From Posidonia oceanica (taxonomy: Eukaryota; Streptophyta; Magnoliopsida; Alismatales; Posidoniaceae): a stretch of 64,000 nucleotides of DNA. The stretch is taken from the NCBI GenBank assembly GCA_037176725.1, contig JAZBRS010000076.1:115649001-115713000 (forward strand), written 5' to 3'. How positions within the stretch are numbered: the stretch's first letter is position 1; each line of letters begins with the position of its first letter. Position numbers and translations under genes: made by a program. Of this stretch, positions 20,859 to 30,379 are shown one piece after another. The notes under the pieces are model-generated. The model had not been told where the DNA came from, ran no database searches, and saw only the letters and a program-made list of their open reading frames with translations.

Positions 20859-22062
20859 TGTTAGGATCGAGAGGCAACTCTAGAGGGGGGTAAATAGAGT
20901 ATTTTAAATTTAAACAGAATTTTAACATATCAATAGGTAATATTCAAAATGAAAGATATAAGAAGAAAAGTTTGAATAATTACTACTACAATCACAGAAA
21001 GGGAAGAGAGGCAATGGTAATAAACACAGTATATATAGTGGTTCAGCCAACCCGGCCTAGTCCACTCCCAGATCTCCTTTGGAATTCCCTTAATCTTTAT
21101 CAAATAATACAACACTTACTTGATAAAGAATACCTCTTCTGCAAACACTAGCAGAGCTCTTCTCACAACCCAAGAAGGATGTTCCTTGTTTACAGTAAAC
21201 TAAGTAGTGCCCCTTTTTGATCTATTGATGAAACTTTCACAAGATGCAGTCTTTTTGGATGTTTTGAGAGTATTCTCACTAGTATGGAACTTGTAGCTTA
21301 GGAAAGGAGTAGTACATAGGCTAGTTGATGGTGCCTTTGGTAGGTCCTAAAGGGTCCTATTTCTAGATAAAACATGGCCCAAGTCTATGTCTAATGGCTA
21401 GCTCAACGTTAACAAATGGTTAGTATAAAACGGTATACCGAAATGAATTGGTTGACCGAAAATCTCCAACTTTCGACTAAATCGGTATTCCGGTATTGAA
21501 TAGTGTTCCGATATTAATCTGAGCTGTAGACAAATACTACTGGTGTTCCGATAGATTTCGGAGCTAAGGATCCTTATTTCAGGTAACGGTATTCCGTTAT
21601 AAAATGGTGTTCCGTTTTTGTCCAACGGTCTTAATTAAATGATATTTTTGCTAATTAACCTTCTACCTAGTAGAACGGTATACCGGTGAAAATCGATTTT
21701 CCATTTCTAACCCAACTTCTAAACTTTGAGGTTGTTCTAAGTGTAATCCCAGGTTTAGGTAAGGGTGATATCCCAACTGTTTTTGGGATTTTCTTGGAGA
21801 TCTGTTACATCCTTTCTTAGAGTATAGTGATAAAGAAATACACAAAATTACAACATAAACACATTTTAACTTGATCTCTCTTCTTGTCCTTGTGTAGTCT
21901 CTGATGTAGAAATTTCTTCTACATTCCATGCTATACTTGATATTCTTCAATGATTGACTTTTTTCAAATAATCCACCTATCTTAAAAATCAACTGAATAA
22001 TAATCTCAAGTAATATCAATTTGTTATCATCAAAATTTGTATATCACAGATATTTTTCAACA
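20859..22062 (-). repeat. Copia 5' LTR (right)
   Basis: Starts TGTTAGGATCGAGAGGC at 20859 and ends TTTTTCAACA at 22062; 1204 bp; same landmarks as the left LTR in the same order. Promoter and R/U5 boundaries cannot be fixed by eye. Confidence 0.9.
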
Positions 22063-22067
22063 GCTCT
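22063..22067. repeat. Target-site duplication GCTCT, right copy (copia)
   Basis: Matches 12732-12736; joining across it keeps the RT-RNase H frame of element 1. Confidence 0.9.
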
Positions 22068-22967
22068 ATGTGGCAGTCACTACATCGTCAATAGGAGTAG
22101 CGCTGGCTCAACATGGTGAGGATGGAAAGAAAGAGAAGGCCATCTACTACCTGAGTAGGACCTTCCTGGATTATGAAGAAAAGTATACGGCCATAGAAAA
22201 GCATTGCCTGGCCTAGGTATGGGCCTCCCAAAAGCTGAGACACTACTTCTTGGCCCATAAAGTCTGTTACATCGCCAAGATGGACCCAATCAAATACATG
22301 CTCGAGAAACCAGCCCTCTCTGGAAGGTTGGCAAGAAGGCAGCTCCTCCTCACTGAATTTGACCTGCAATATTTATCTCAGAAAGCGGTCAAGGGGCAAG
22401 CCATAGCAGATCACTTGGCGGGATTACCCATAGAAGACTATCAACCAGTCCAAACAGACTTCCCCGATGAAGAAATACTGGAAATATGAGCTGTCGAGTC
22501 TCCCACTCAACAGTGGACCCTCTACTTTGATGGAGCACTCAACAGACAAGGGGCAGGCATCAGAGTGGCACTTCTTACCCCAGAAGGAGTTCTCATCCCT
22601 TGAGCTGTGCAGTTAAACTTCACCGTAAATACCAACAATGTTGAAGAATAGAAGGCCTTGATCCTAGGATTATGCCTAGCACTGGAGCTAGGGGCAAAGC
22701 GGCTAGAACTCATCGGGGACTCCCAGTTGGTTCTACTGCAAATTCTAAACAAGTATAGAACCCTTAACCCAAGGCTGGAAGGCATTTCTTGCCTACTATT
22801 GGCCCGGTTCCAACAAGTAGTATATGTCCATACCCTTCGAAGTCATAACTCACTAGCAGATGCCTTCGCTTCATTGGCCTCCTCGATTGAGTTCCCCATC
22901 AATATCCAAGAACAGACAATCATGGTACAGCAACACGGGACATCCACCATTGACTCAACTGAGCCAT
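22068..22967 (+). pseudogene. Element 1 RNase H and second RNase H-like domain, truncated
   Basis: Continuation of the interrupted RT/RNase H. The first part (22068-22490) has SSIGVALAQHGEDGK, AIYYLSR, TAIEKHCLA and PIKYMLEKPALSGR, typical of the gypsy RNase H region. The second part (22510-22930) has YFDGALNRQGAGI, LELIGDSQLVLLQI and LADAFASLAS, the D...GDS...D pattern of the additional RNase H-like domain of Tat/Ogre elements. In-frame stops occur at about 22216, 22488, 22602 and 22649. The frame ends where LTR A begins. Integrase would be expected to follow beyond element 2, outside the window. Confidence 0.75.
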
Positions 22968-23174
22968 TATAGACACCCCATTCTGACAGCCTGGAAGTTG
23001 GTAATTTTCTCCTACAGGCTCGTGTGGTCTCTGGAATGACACTCGTTTTTCCTAACCCATTTCCAAGCCTAAAACCTCACCTAAACCCTAAAAGCCTTAA
23101 CCCAAGCCTTTTTGCAATTTTTAAACCCTTTTAGAGCCCAAGCCCAAGCCCATTATAGCTTTTGTCAACTGAGC

Positions 23175-25490
23175 GTGTTGTACGCTAGCATAGGCAGCGT
23201 CCAACGTAGGACGCACCCTGTGCTAGCGTCCAACGTTGGACGCCTCCTGCTCCAGCGTCCAACGACTCGGTTGCAGCAGCGGTTACTCTGCCCCCTTTGG
23301 CTCACCGCCCGTCCACTCCACCGCCTCCCTGCACTTACTACCTATCCCCTCTTGTACTCCATGCCATCCACTACCTTCCAAGGCTGAGTAACTACACTTA
23401 CTACCCATCTTTTCCCCCTCAGCTGAAATTCCACTCACTTTGCCCTCACTGCCTTCCGCCGCTCGTGTCAGCCACTACCGCGACTCCACCGGCCATCTGA
23501 CATGCCCCTGCCACTTGCCTGACATCTCTCGTGCTCCCCCCTCACCCACAGCCTCTACCATCGCCTGCAAAGCCCACAATTCCGCCTGCAACTCTGACCT
23601 CTTGCACTTGAACCCATGCCTCCAGCAACAAAACAGCCTCCTTCTCCCCTTGCCAGCAGTCACCACACTTGCGAGAGAGGGAATTCGATGACTCCAGAGC
23701 ACAAAGCGAAGATCCATCTCCATCCTTGACCATTCGCCGCCCTCTCCGGTGCTTCCAGCAGCCCGCGCGACCTTGCCAGAGTGAGCTCTGCCACCACTTC
23801 CGTAGCACCGGCGACGAAGGTTGAACCGCCGTTCCAGGCCGCCAAAAGGTTAGCCACTCATCCCTTAGGCTCATGCATGCTAGTGTGAACATTTCTCCTT
23901 GCTTTCCATGCACCATAGCACTGCACACACCCCTCCATTGCTTGGTTTTCCGGCGATGAGGAGGAGGAGGTGGGTGGAGCAATCCACTCGCCTATTCTTG
24001 GCACCGAGCATATCACCATGCTTGTTGTCATCCACTCTTGCTCATTAGCAAGCTTTCATTGAGTTTTGGATTGTTTTGGTGGCCTCGCTTGACTAAAATA
24101 ATCTTCAGTGTGTTGGACACACCAGTTGGAGTGTCCAACATTGGACGTGGCATAAGCCAGCGTCCAACACCCTACTTTCCTTAGCTTTTGTTCTGATGCT
24201 TTCCATGCTCTATTGTTGGTCTGTTTCTGTGAGTTTGTGTTGCATGCCTCCTTTATACGTTTTAGATGCTATGCCGTGCCTGTATCCATGCTTTGATCCT
24301 AGTTTAGACCAGTTTTGCATGCTTTAGGTCTGCTTGCTTTCCACCTGCGTTGGACGCCTGGGTGAGCCGCGTCCAACGTTGGACGCTGGTTCACCCAGCG
24401 TCCAACATGCTCTATTAGCTTTACCTTGCTGCCATGCTTGCACCTTGCCTCTTTTTGATGCTTATTCATGATCCATACTTGCTTATAGATGCCTGGCCCC
24501 TATGGCAACCATGCTTAGGTTTGCTAAGGTCCATTCAAGTTACATGCTATCCTTTACTTGAGTTTAATCCTTTATTTCCATGAATGCATTCTTTTTTTTT
24601 ATTCTCTTGGATTGAATGCTTGCTATGCATGATTCTTTTGCTCTGGCATGTCTTTAGTAGGTTGCATGCATATAGGTGGGGTTTAGAGCTAAGCTCCCCC
24701 TTAGCACAGGTGGATTTGCATTCTGCAGGCATTGGACGCTAGAGGCTTCAACGTCCAACGTTGGATGCTGCTGTCTTCAGCGTCTAACGTCCCTGCTCCT
24801 CTGTTTGCTTTTAGATGTTTGCATGCTGCCCTGATCTTTCTTGTTTACATGATTCCTGCATTTACATGCATGCTTAGCTTTCTTTGCAATTACTCCATGG
24901 CTTCTTTAGTTCATTTGCTTGCTTTTTGCAGGTTTCTTGTGTATTTGTGCCTCCCAGGGCGTTGTACGCTACTGGTCCAGGCATCCAACATTGGACGCTG
25001 GCATAGCTCGTGTCCAACGTCTTGGTTGTGCTTCATGCTGGCACATGCTGCAGATGGTAAGTTTTTGACTTTTTGTGTGATCCCCTGCTTGTATGCTTAG
25101 TCTATGTTTGTCCCCATTGGCCCAAATGCATGTTCCTATTTTTGTTTGTTATTTGCATGCTTCTTTCTCTTGTTTCCCTCTGGCCTGTGTTGGACGCCTG
25201 TCTCTCTAGCGTCTAACATTAGACGCCATGCCCACGGGCGTCCAACATCCTGCTTGCTTTGATCCTTGATCCTAGCCTGCCCCTTGCTTTGATTCCTCTT
25301 CTGATCTTCTGTCAGGTTAGTCCTGCATGTCATGCACCCATCTAGTTGCATTTTTGCATCTGTACTGCATCCATATAGCTAGAATGCATCGTTTTCTAAA
25401 AGCTGCATGCTGTCTGCCTTTAGTAGTTGTTGGACGCCAGCAATGGCAGCGTCCAACGTTGGACGCCGGTGTTGCTAGCGTCCAACGCTT
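23175..25490 (+). repeat. GCGTCCAACGTTGGACGC palindrome units in LTR A (7 sites)
   Basis: Units near 23180-23270, 24111, 24350, 24728, 24958, 25187 and 25429; the last six are 230-240 bp apart except one gap of about 378. Each reads TTGGACGC, short spacer, GCGTCCAACGTTGGACGC (or a variant), short spacer, GCGTCCAA. Thus each half is a hairpin and the whole ~58 bp is also a dyad. At 24350 the spacers themselves pair (GGGTGA with TCACCC). Confidence 0.9.
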
Positions 25491-25605
25491 GCGGTTGGTT
25501 AGATTTGATTTTTAAAAATGCTGATCTTGTTTTGTTCGCCGATTTCCACGTTTTATCGTTCCTAATACCTACTGCTACCGCCATGCATGCTGCCTAACCC
25601 CTGTT

Positions 25606-25870
25606 TTGGTTTTGCACCTCGCTTTCGCCTCGTTTTCCGCACCCCTGCATCGTTTTCTGTGCCTTGCATTGTTTTCCGCACCCCTACATCATTTTTCGTG
25701 CCTTTGCATTGTTTTCCGCACCCCTACATTGTTTTCCACGCCTTTGCATTGTTTTCCGCACCCCTACATTGTTTTCCACGCCTTTGCATCGCTTTCCGCG
25801 TTTTCGCCAAGTTTTCTGCACTTTCGCACCGTTTTCCGCGCCCGCTTTGGTTTATCTCTTGCATGTCGTC
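25606..25870 (+). repeat. Tandem 20-mer repeats in LTR A
   Basis: Alternating words of the type CATTGTTTTCCGCACCCCTA and CATTGTTTTCCACGCCTTTG, period about 20 (compound 40) bp. Frames through it translate to FSAPLHCF-like runs, not genes. Counterparts: 27190-27390 (LTR B) and 46200-46350 (LTR C). Confidence 0.85.
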
Positions 25871-26497
25871 CACATTGCCTGGTTTTCCCCGTAGCTTTGT
25901 TTTATCGCCTGCATCTGCATTAGGGCTATGATGCTTACTGCCTAGGAGTTCTCACGAACCAAGGTCCGCCCAGTTTAGAACACTAGCAACGTTGCTGAGC
26001 ACATAGATAGCACATTTCTTTCCCATGCATAGCAGATAGACGTTCATTGCATTTAGACAATAGGCTAGCATTTCCCTGCATTAGCGCGAGATTACCTAAG
26101 AAAGACCGATTCTCGGACGTATTGGGGCTGCCTAACACCTTCCCCGTGCGTAACAGGAGTCCTTACCCATTCTCTTGGCTCGCATCGACCTTTCCTTTAT
26201 CCTAGGCATGAGTCATAGCATAGCATAGCATCGCATTGCATTGTATCCCCTTTGCCCCCTCTTTGCATCTGGTTTTGCATGTCTTTTCATGCATTACCCT
26301 CAATTTTCCCTATCTCCCAATTTAATAGACCTGGTGGCGACTTCGATTTGTCTTATCATTTTCTTTTTCTTCTTTTGCCAGCGTTTCTGAGTCAAGTTTC
26401 TTCCCTCGGATCCTGCCGCATATAGTGAGCCTATTTTGATCGGTGCACGCAAGCTTTGGCATCGTGCATGGACGATCAGAATTCAGGATTACTATAG

Positions 26498-26515
26498 TGG
26501 CGACTCCGCTGGGGA
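26498..26515 (+). promoter_or_regulatory. Element 2 primer binding site (tRNA-Arg type)
   Basis: TGGCGACTCCGCTGGGGA, one base after the LTR end, complementary to the 3' end of a plant tRNA-Arg. This PBS is a hallmark of Ogre elements. Confidence 0.88.
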
Positions 26516-26541
26516 GCAGTACTCCGGCTTTCGTCTTGGCC

Positions 26542-26546
26542 TTCTC
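26542..26546. repeat. Target-site duplication TTCTC, left copy (element 3)
   Basis: TTCTC directly precedes LTR B and recurs at 48854-48858 directly after LTR C. Confidence 0.92.
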
Positions 26547-29500
26547 TGTAGTAATCCTGAATTACGATCGTCCATGCACATTACCAAAGCTTGCGTGCAC
26601 CGATCAAAATAGGCTCACTATATGCGGCTAGATCCGAGGGAAGAACTCGACTCGGAAACGCTGGCAAAAGAAAAGAAAAGAAATGATAAGACAATTCAAA
26701 GTCGCCACTGCATCTATTGAATTGGAAGACGAGGAAAACCAGGGGTTAAGCATGAAAAGACATGCAAAATCGGAAGCAAGGAGGGCAAAGGGATGCAATG
26801 CTAATCTAAGCTATGCTATGCTGTGCTATGCTATGCTATGACTCATGTCTAGGATAATGGAAAGGTCGATGCGAGTCAAGAGAAAGGGAAAGGACTCCTG
26901 TTACGCACGGGAAAGGTGTTAGGCACCCCGATACGTCCGAGAGTCGGTCTTTCTTAGGCAATCTCGCGCTCATGCAGGGAATTGCTAGTCTAATGCCTAA
27001 ATGCCATAAATGCTTACCTACTATGCATTGGAAATAAACGTGCTATCTATGTGCTCAGCCACGCTGCTAGTGTTCCAAACTGGGCGGACCCTGGTTCGTG
27101 AGAACTCCTAAGCAGTAAGCATCACAGCCCTATATGCAGATACCAGCGAGAAAGCAAGACTGTGGGAAAACCAAGCAATGCAAGCGGCATACAAGCGATA
27201 AAGCAAACTAGGTGTGGAAAACAGTGCGAAAATGTGGAGAACAATGCAAGGCATGGAAAGCGATGCATAAGGCGGAAAACAATGCAAAGGGGCGCAGGAA
27301 ACCATGCAGTAGAGCAAAAAACGGTGCAAAATGCGGAAAACAGGGCAAAGTGCGAGAATGAGGCAAAGCGGGGTGCGAAATCAAAACAAATGGGTGGGCA
27401 ACATGCATTGGGGTTGCGGCAAGCCAAAGAAGCAAAAAAGTGCAGAAAACAGCGAACGAAGCGAAATCGACGCTTTAAAATGGCTGTCAGCCATCTGCAA
27501 GTATTGGACGCTAGCAACACCAGCGTCCAACGTTGGATGCTAGCATTGTTGGTGTCCAACACCTGCTGGAGGCAAACAGCATGTAGATTTTGGAAATCCA
27601 TGCATTCTAACTATATGGATGCAATACAGATGCAAAAATGCAACTAAATGGGTGCAAGACATGCAGATCTAACCTAACAGAAGATTAGAGGAGGGGTCAG
27701 AGCAAGGAGCATGCTAGAATCCAAGATTAAAGCAAGCAGGTTGTTGGACACCTGTAGGCTAGGCGTCCAACGTTAGACGCCAAAGTGGCTGGCGTCCAAC
27801 ATAGGCCAGAAGACAGAGGAGAGAAAAGAAGCATACAAAAGCAAAATAAAAATGGGTGCATGTATTTGGGCTTCTAGAGATGAGCATAGGGCAAACAAGC
27901 AAACATGGGAAGCATAAAAGATTCAATTAGACCTTACCTGTGCTAAGTGCCAGGTCAAAGACACAACCAAGTCGTTCGACGTGAGCTAGGGCGGCGTCCA
28001 ATGTTGGACGCCAGCTCCAGCAGCGTACAACACCTTGGGAGGCACAACACACAAAGAAACATGCATAACATAGCAAAATAATCCACTGAAATTAAAGAAC
28101 AGTTGCTACTAAGGCTAGACATGCATAAGAACACAGGAGATAAGCAAACAAGCAAGATCAGGGCATTATGCAAGCTTTAAACAGCAAGATGAAGAGCCAG
28201 GACGTTGAACGCTAGAGCCAGCAGCGTCCAACGTTGGATGCTGAAGACTCTGGCGTCTAACGACCCAGACATGCAGACTCACCTGTTCTAAAGGGGGAGC
28301 TCAGCTCTACCCCTCCTATATGCATGCAAACATAATAGAGGCATATAAGAGCTAACTGGAACATGCACAACAAACATGGCAAGCAATTAAACTGAGAGAA
28401 AAAGGTAAAGAGGAAGCATGCATAAGAACATAAACTTAAAACTTGCAAAAGGGAATGAGCAACTTAAAGAAATCTTAGCAAACCTAAGCATGGTTGCCAT
28501 AGGGGCCAGGCATCTCTAAGTAAGCATGGATCACAAAATAATATCAGAAATATGCATGATGTAGGCATAACAGAAATGCAAGGCAAGCAGATATGTTGGA
28601 CGCTAGGTAAACCAGCATCCAACGTTGGACGTGGCTCACACTAGCGTCCAACGTAGGCAAGAGGCAGATGGATCATTAAGCATGCAAAAAGGCTTCAAAC
28701 AAGCATGGGATAAACTAGTAAACATGGCATAACATCAGAGAGCATTAAAGGAGGTATATGGCATATATTTGCAAAGAAGCATGCAAAGACAAAGCATGGA
28801 AAGCATCAAAACCAAAGCAAAGCAAAGGGGAGTGTTGGACACCGGCCTATGCTGGGTCCAACGTTGGACGCACTAGCTGGTGCGTCCAACACATTGAACT
28901 CTCTCTTGGACGTGAATCACGTCCAAAAGGAGTCAAACAAATTGCAAAATGGCAAGGAGATGCTTTACTATGCATGCAAGACTACAAGGGATGGAAAACT
29001 AACCATTGGAAGGCCTGGAACGGCAGCTCCACCAAGCTTGCCGAAGTTGCAGGTATGCTGATAGCAGCGACTTCAGCGAGGTCGTCTGAGCTGCTCGAAG
29101 CACCAGAGGAGGTCGCGAGGCGTCGAGGACGGAGTGGGGAGTCGTTTCTACGCTCTGGAGGTCGCCAATTCTCTCTCAGCTCTGTGTGGTGACCGTGGCA
29201 AAGGATGGAAGTTGCGGTTTTGTGCAAAGTGGCATGGGTTCTAGTGCTTGGCAGGGGTGTTGCAGGCCGAATTGTGGCATTGGCAGGTCGTGGCAAGTGC
29301 GGATGAGAGTGGGAAGGCCATGTGGATTGTCAGAGGAGGGCGTGGGCATTGGCAGAAGGCCGGCGAGGGTGAGGCGGTGGCTGACACGTGCGGCGGAAGT
29401 CAGCCATGTCAGTGAGGGCTTAGAGAGCTGGTTTTGGGCTGATTTGGAGAAGATGGGTAGTTACTTGGGTGTGGAAGGTAGTGGATGGCGTGGAGTGAAG

Positions 29501-29867
29501 GAAGGGACGGGTAGTAAGTGCGCGGAGGCACAGGATTGGACGGCTGGTGAGCTGGAGGGGGCGGAGTAGCCGCTGCTGCCCTCGAGTCGTTGGATGCCAG
29601 ACCAGAGGGCATCCAACGTTCGACGCTAGCACAGGCCGCGTCCAACACACTCAGGTGGCATAAGCTGCAAATGGGCTTGGGCTTGGACCTAGAAGTGTTG
29701 TAAAAGATGCAAAGAGGCTTGGTAAAGGCTTCTAGGGTTTAGGGCAAGGTTTTGGGTTTGGTTTTGGGCTAGAAAATGGGTTAGAAAAGGGGATGCCATT
29801 CTAGAGTCCACACAAGCCTGCAAAAGAGAATAAGCAACTTCCTGGCTATTAGAATGGGGTGTCTACA
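26547..29867 (-). repeat. LTR B: 3' LTR of element 3
   Basis: Reads TGTAGTAATCCTGAATT at the left and GGGGTGTCTACA at the right; 3321 bp. Very similar to LTR C over most of its length, with clusters of transitions and a few indels, one of which is exactly one palindrome hairpin (29630-29650 against 48590-48632). Confidence 0.95.
27501..29650 (-). repeat. Palindrome units in LTR B (7 sites)
   Basis: Units at 27501-27562, 27741-27803, 27971-28031, 28201-28260, 28594-28652, 28832-28892 and 29587-29648, each a double hairpin built on TTGGACGC / GCGTCCAA. The first four and the 28594-28832 pair are spaced about 230-240 bp. Confidence 0.9.
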
Positions 29868-29880
29868 GTTACCCCTCCCT
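29868..29880 (-). promoter_or_regulatory. Element 3 polypurine tract
   Basis: The minus strand reads AGGGAGGGGTAAC immediately before the 3' LTR start TGTAGACACC. Confidence 0.75.
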
Positions 29881-30379
29881 GAGCGAAGTCAAGTGGAGCA
29901 AGACTACTGCTCAGGGTAGACAAGACACCCTACCTTACGCCAACAGGAGTGCAAATGACTGTAGGCACAAGTCATTTGCCCGATGGATGCACCGGAAAAC
30001 AAGACTCAGAGCCACAATGCAGATGCAGATGCGAATGCAATGCGTGCTGATGCAATGCGATGCATGCTAATGCGGAAGTTAGTGCAGAAGTTATGTTAGA
30101 TGTTAGTGCAGATGTAATGCATGCCGATATGGCCATTTACTATGCAATGTTGTTAGTAAAGGAATGCGATGCCGATGCAGGAGAGATGCAAATAAAGCTG
30201 CAGTGCAATGCATGAGTTCAGGGATTAGTCCGAGCTCACAAAGGAAATGCTTGACAAGACTGACGGGCTTGGCATCCTAGCAGTTAGGGCTGCTAGCCCA
30301 ACAGGCAAAAGAGGGGGAGACAATTGGACGGTTGTCGACCGAGCAGTTAGGGCTGCCAGCCCGTTGGGAAAACAGGAGC
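29881..30379 (-). other. Element 3 region between hairpin array and PPT
   Basis: No ORF. 29990-30210 is rich in GATGCAATGC-like words. An inverted pair AAATGACT/AGTCATTT lies near 29950-29975. Two copies of AGCAGTTAGGGCTGC (30280 and 30343) each end in GGGCTGCTAGCCC or GGGCTGCCAGCCC, palindromic. The element 2 counterpart is at 63810-63900. Confidence 0.6.

Larger units (their letters stand above)
12737..22062 (-). mobile_element. Copia element, complete, SIRE-like, - orientation (9.3 kb)
   Basis: Two LTRs of about 1.2 kb (12737-13957 and 20859-22062) in the same orientation, 5-bp target duplication GCTCT, tRNA-iMet PBS, gag, protease, integrase, RT and RNase H in copia order, an extra ORF after RNase H, and a PPT next to the left LTR. 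The integrase-before-RT order defines Ty1/copia. An extra env-like ORF 3' of pol is typical of the SIRE lineage, which is the basis for that label. It interrupts element 1 in its RT-RNase H connection. Frames contain a few stops and frameshifts, so the copy is inactive but recent-looking. Confidence 0.9.
10175..22967 (+). mobile_element. Element 1: Tat-type gypsy remnant, split by a copia insertion
   Basis: Sense-strand pol remnant: G-patch ORF, linker, RT and RNase H. RT (to 12736) resumes after the copia element at 22068 in the same frame, proving one original unit. The left edge is cut by LTR E at 10174, and the right edge by element 2 at 22968 between the second RNase H domain and the expected integrase. 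Integrase and 3' LTR are not in the window. LTR D could be its 5' LTR, but no sequence connects them. Confidence 0.8.
22968..26496 (+). repeat. LTR A: 5' LTR of element 2
   Basis: Begins TATAGACACCCCATTCTGAC (TG mutated to TA) and ends GGATTACTATA (CA mutated to TA); 3529 bp. Landmarks in order: CCTAAACCCTAAA words, the first palindrome cluster, a GC-rich block at 23280-23990, six more palindrome units, a tandem 20-mer array, then the conserved block shared with LTR D (GAGTTCTCACGAACCA, CAGGAGTCCTTACC, GGTGGCGACTT). Homologous in reverse orientation to LTRs B and C. Confidence 0.9.

Noticed and set aside
25587..25931. 114-codon frame in LTR A
   Set aside because: Encoded by 20-bp tandem repeats, open in three frames at once.
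29186..29569. 127-codon + strand frame in LTR B, repeated at 48143-48526 in LTR C
   Set aside because: Similarity only reflects LTR identity; the matching part of LTR A (23388-23760) does not keep the frame.
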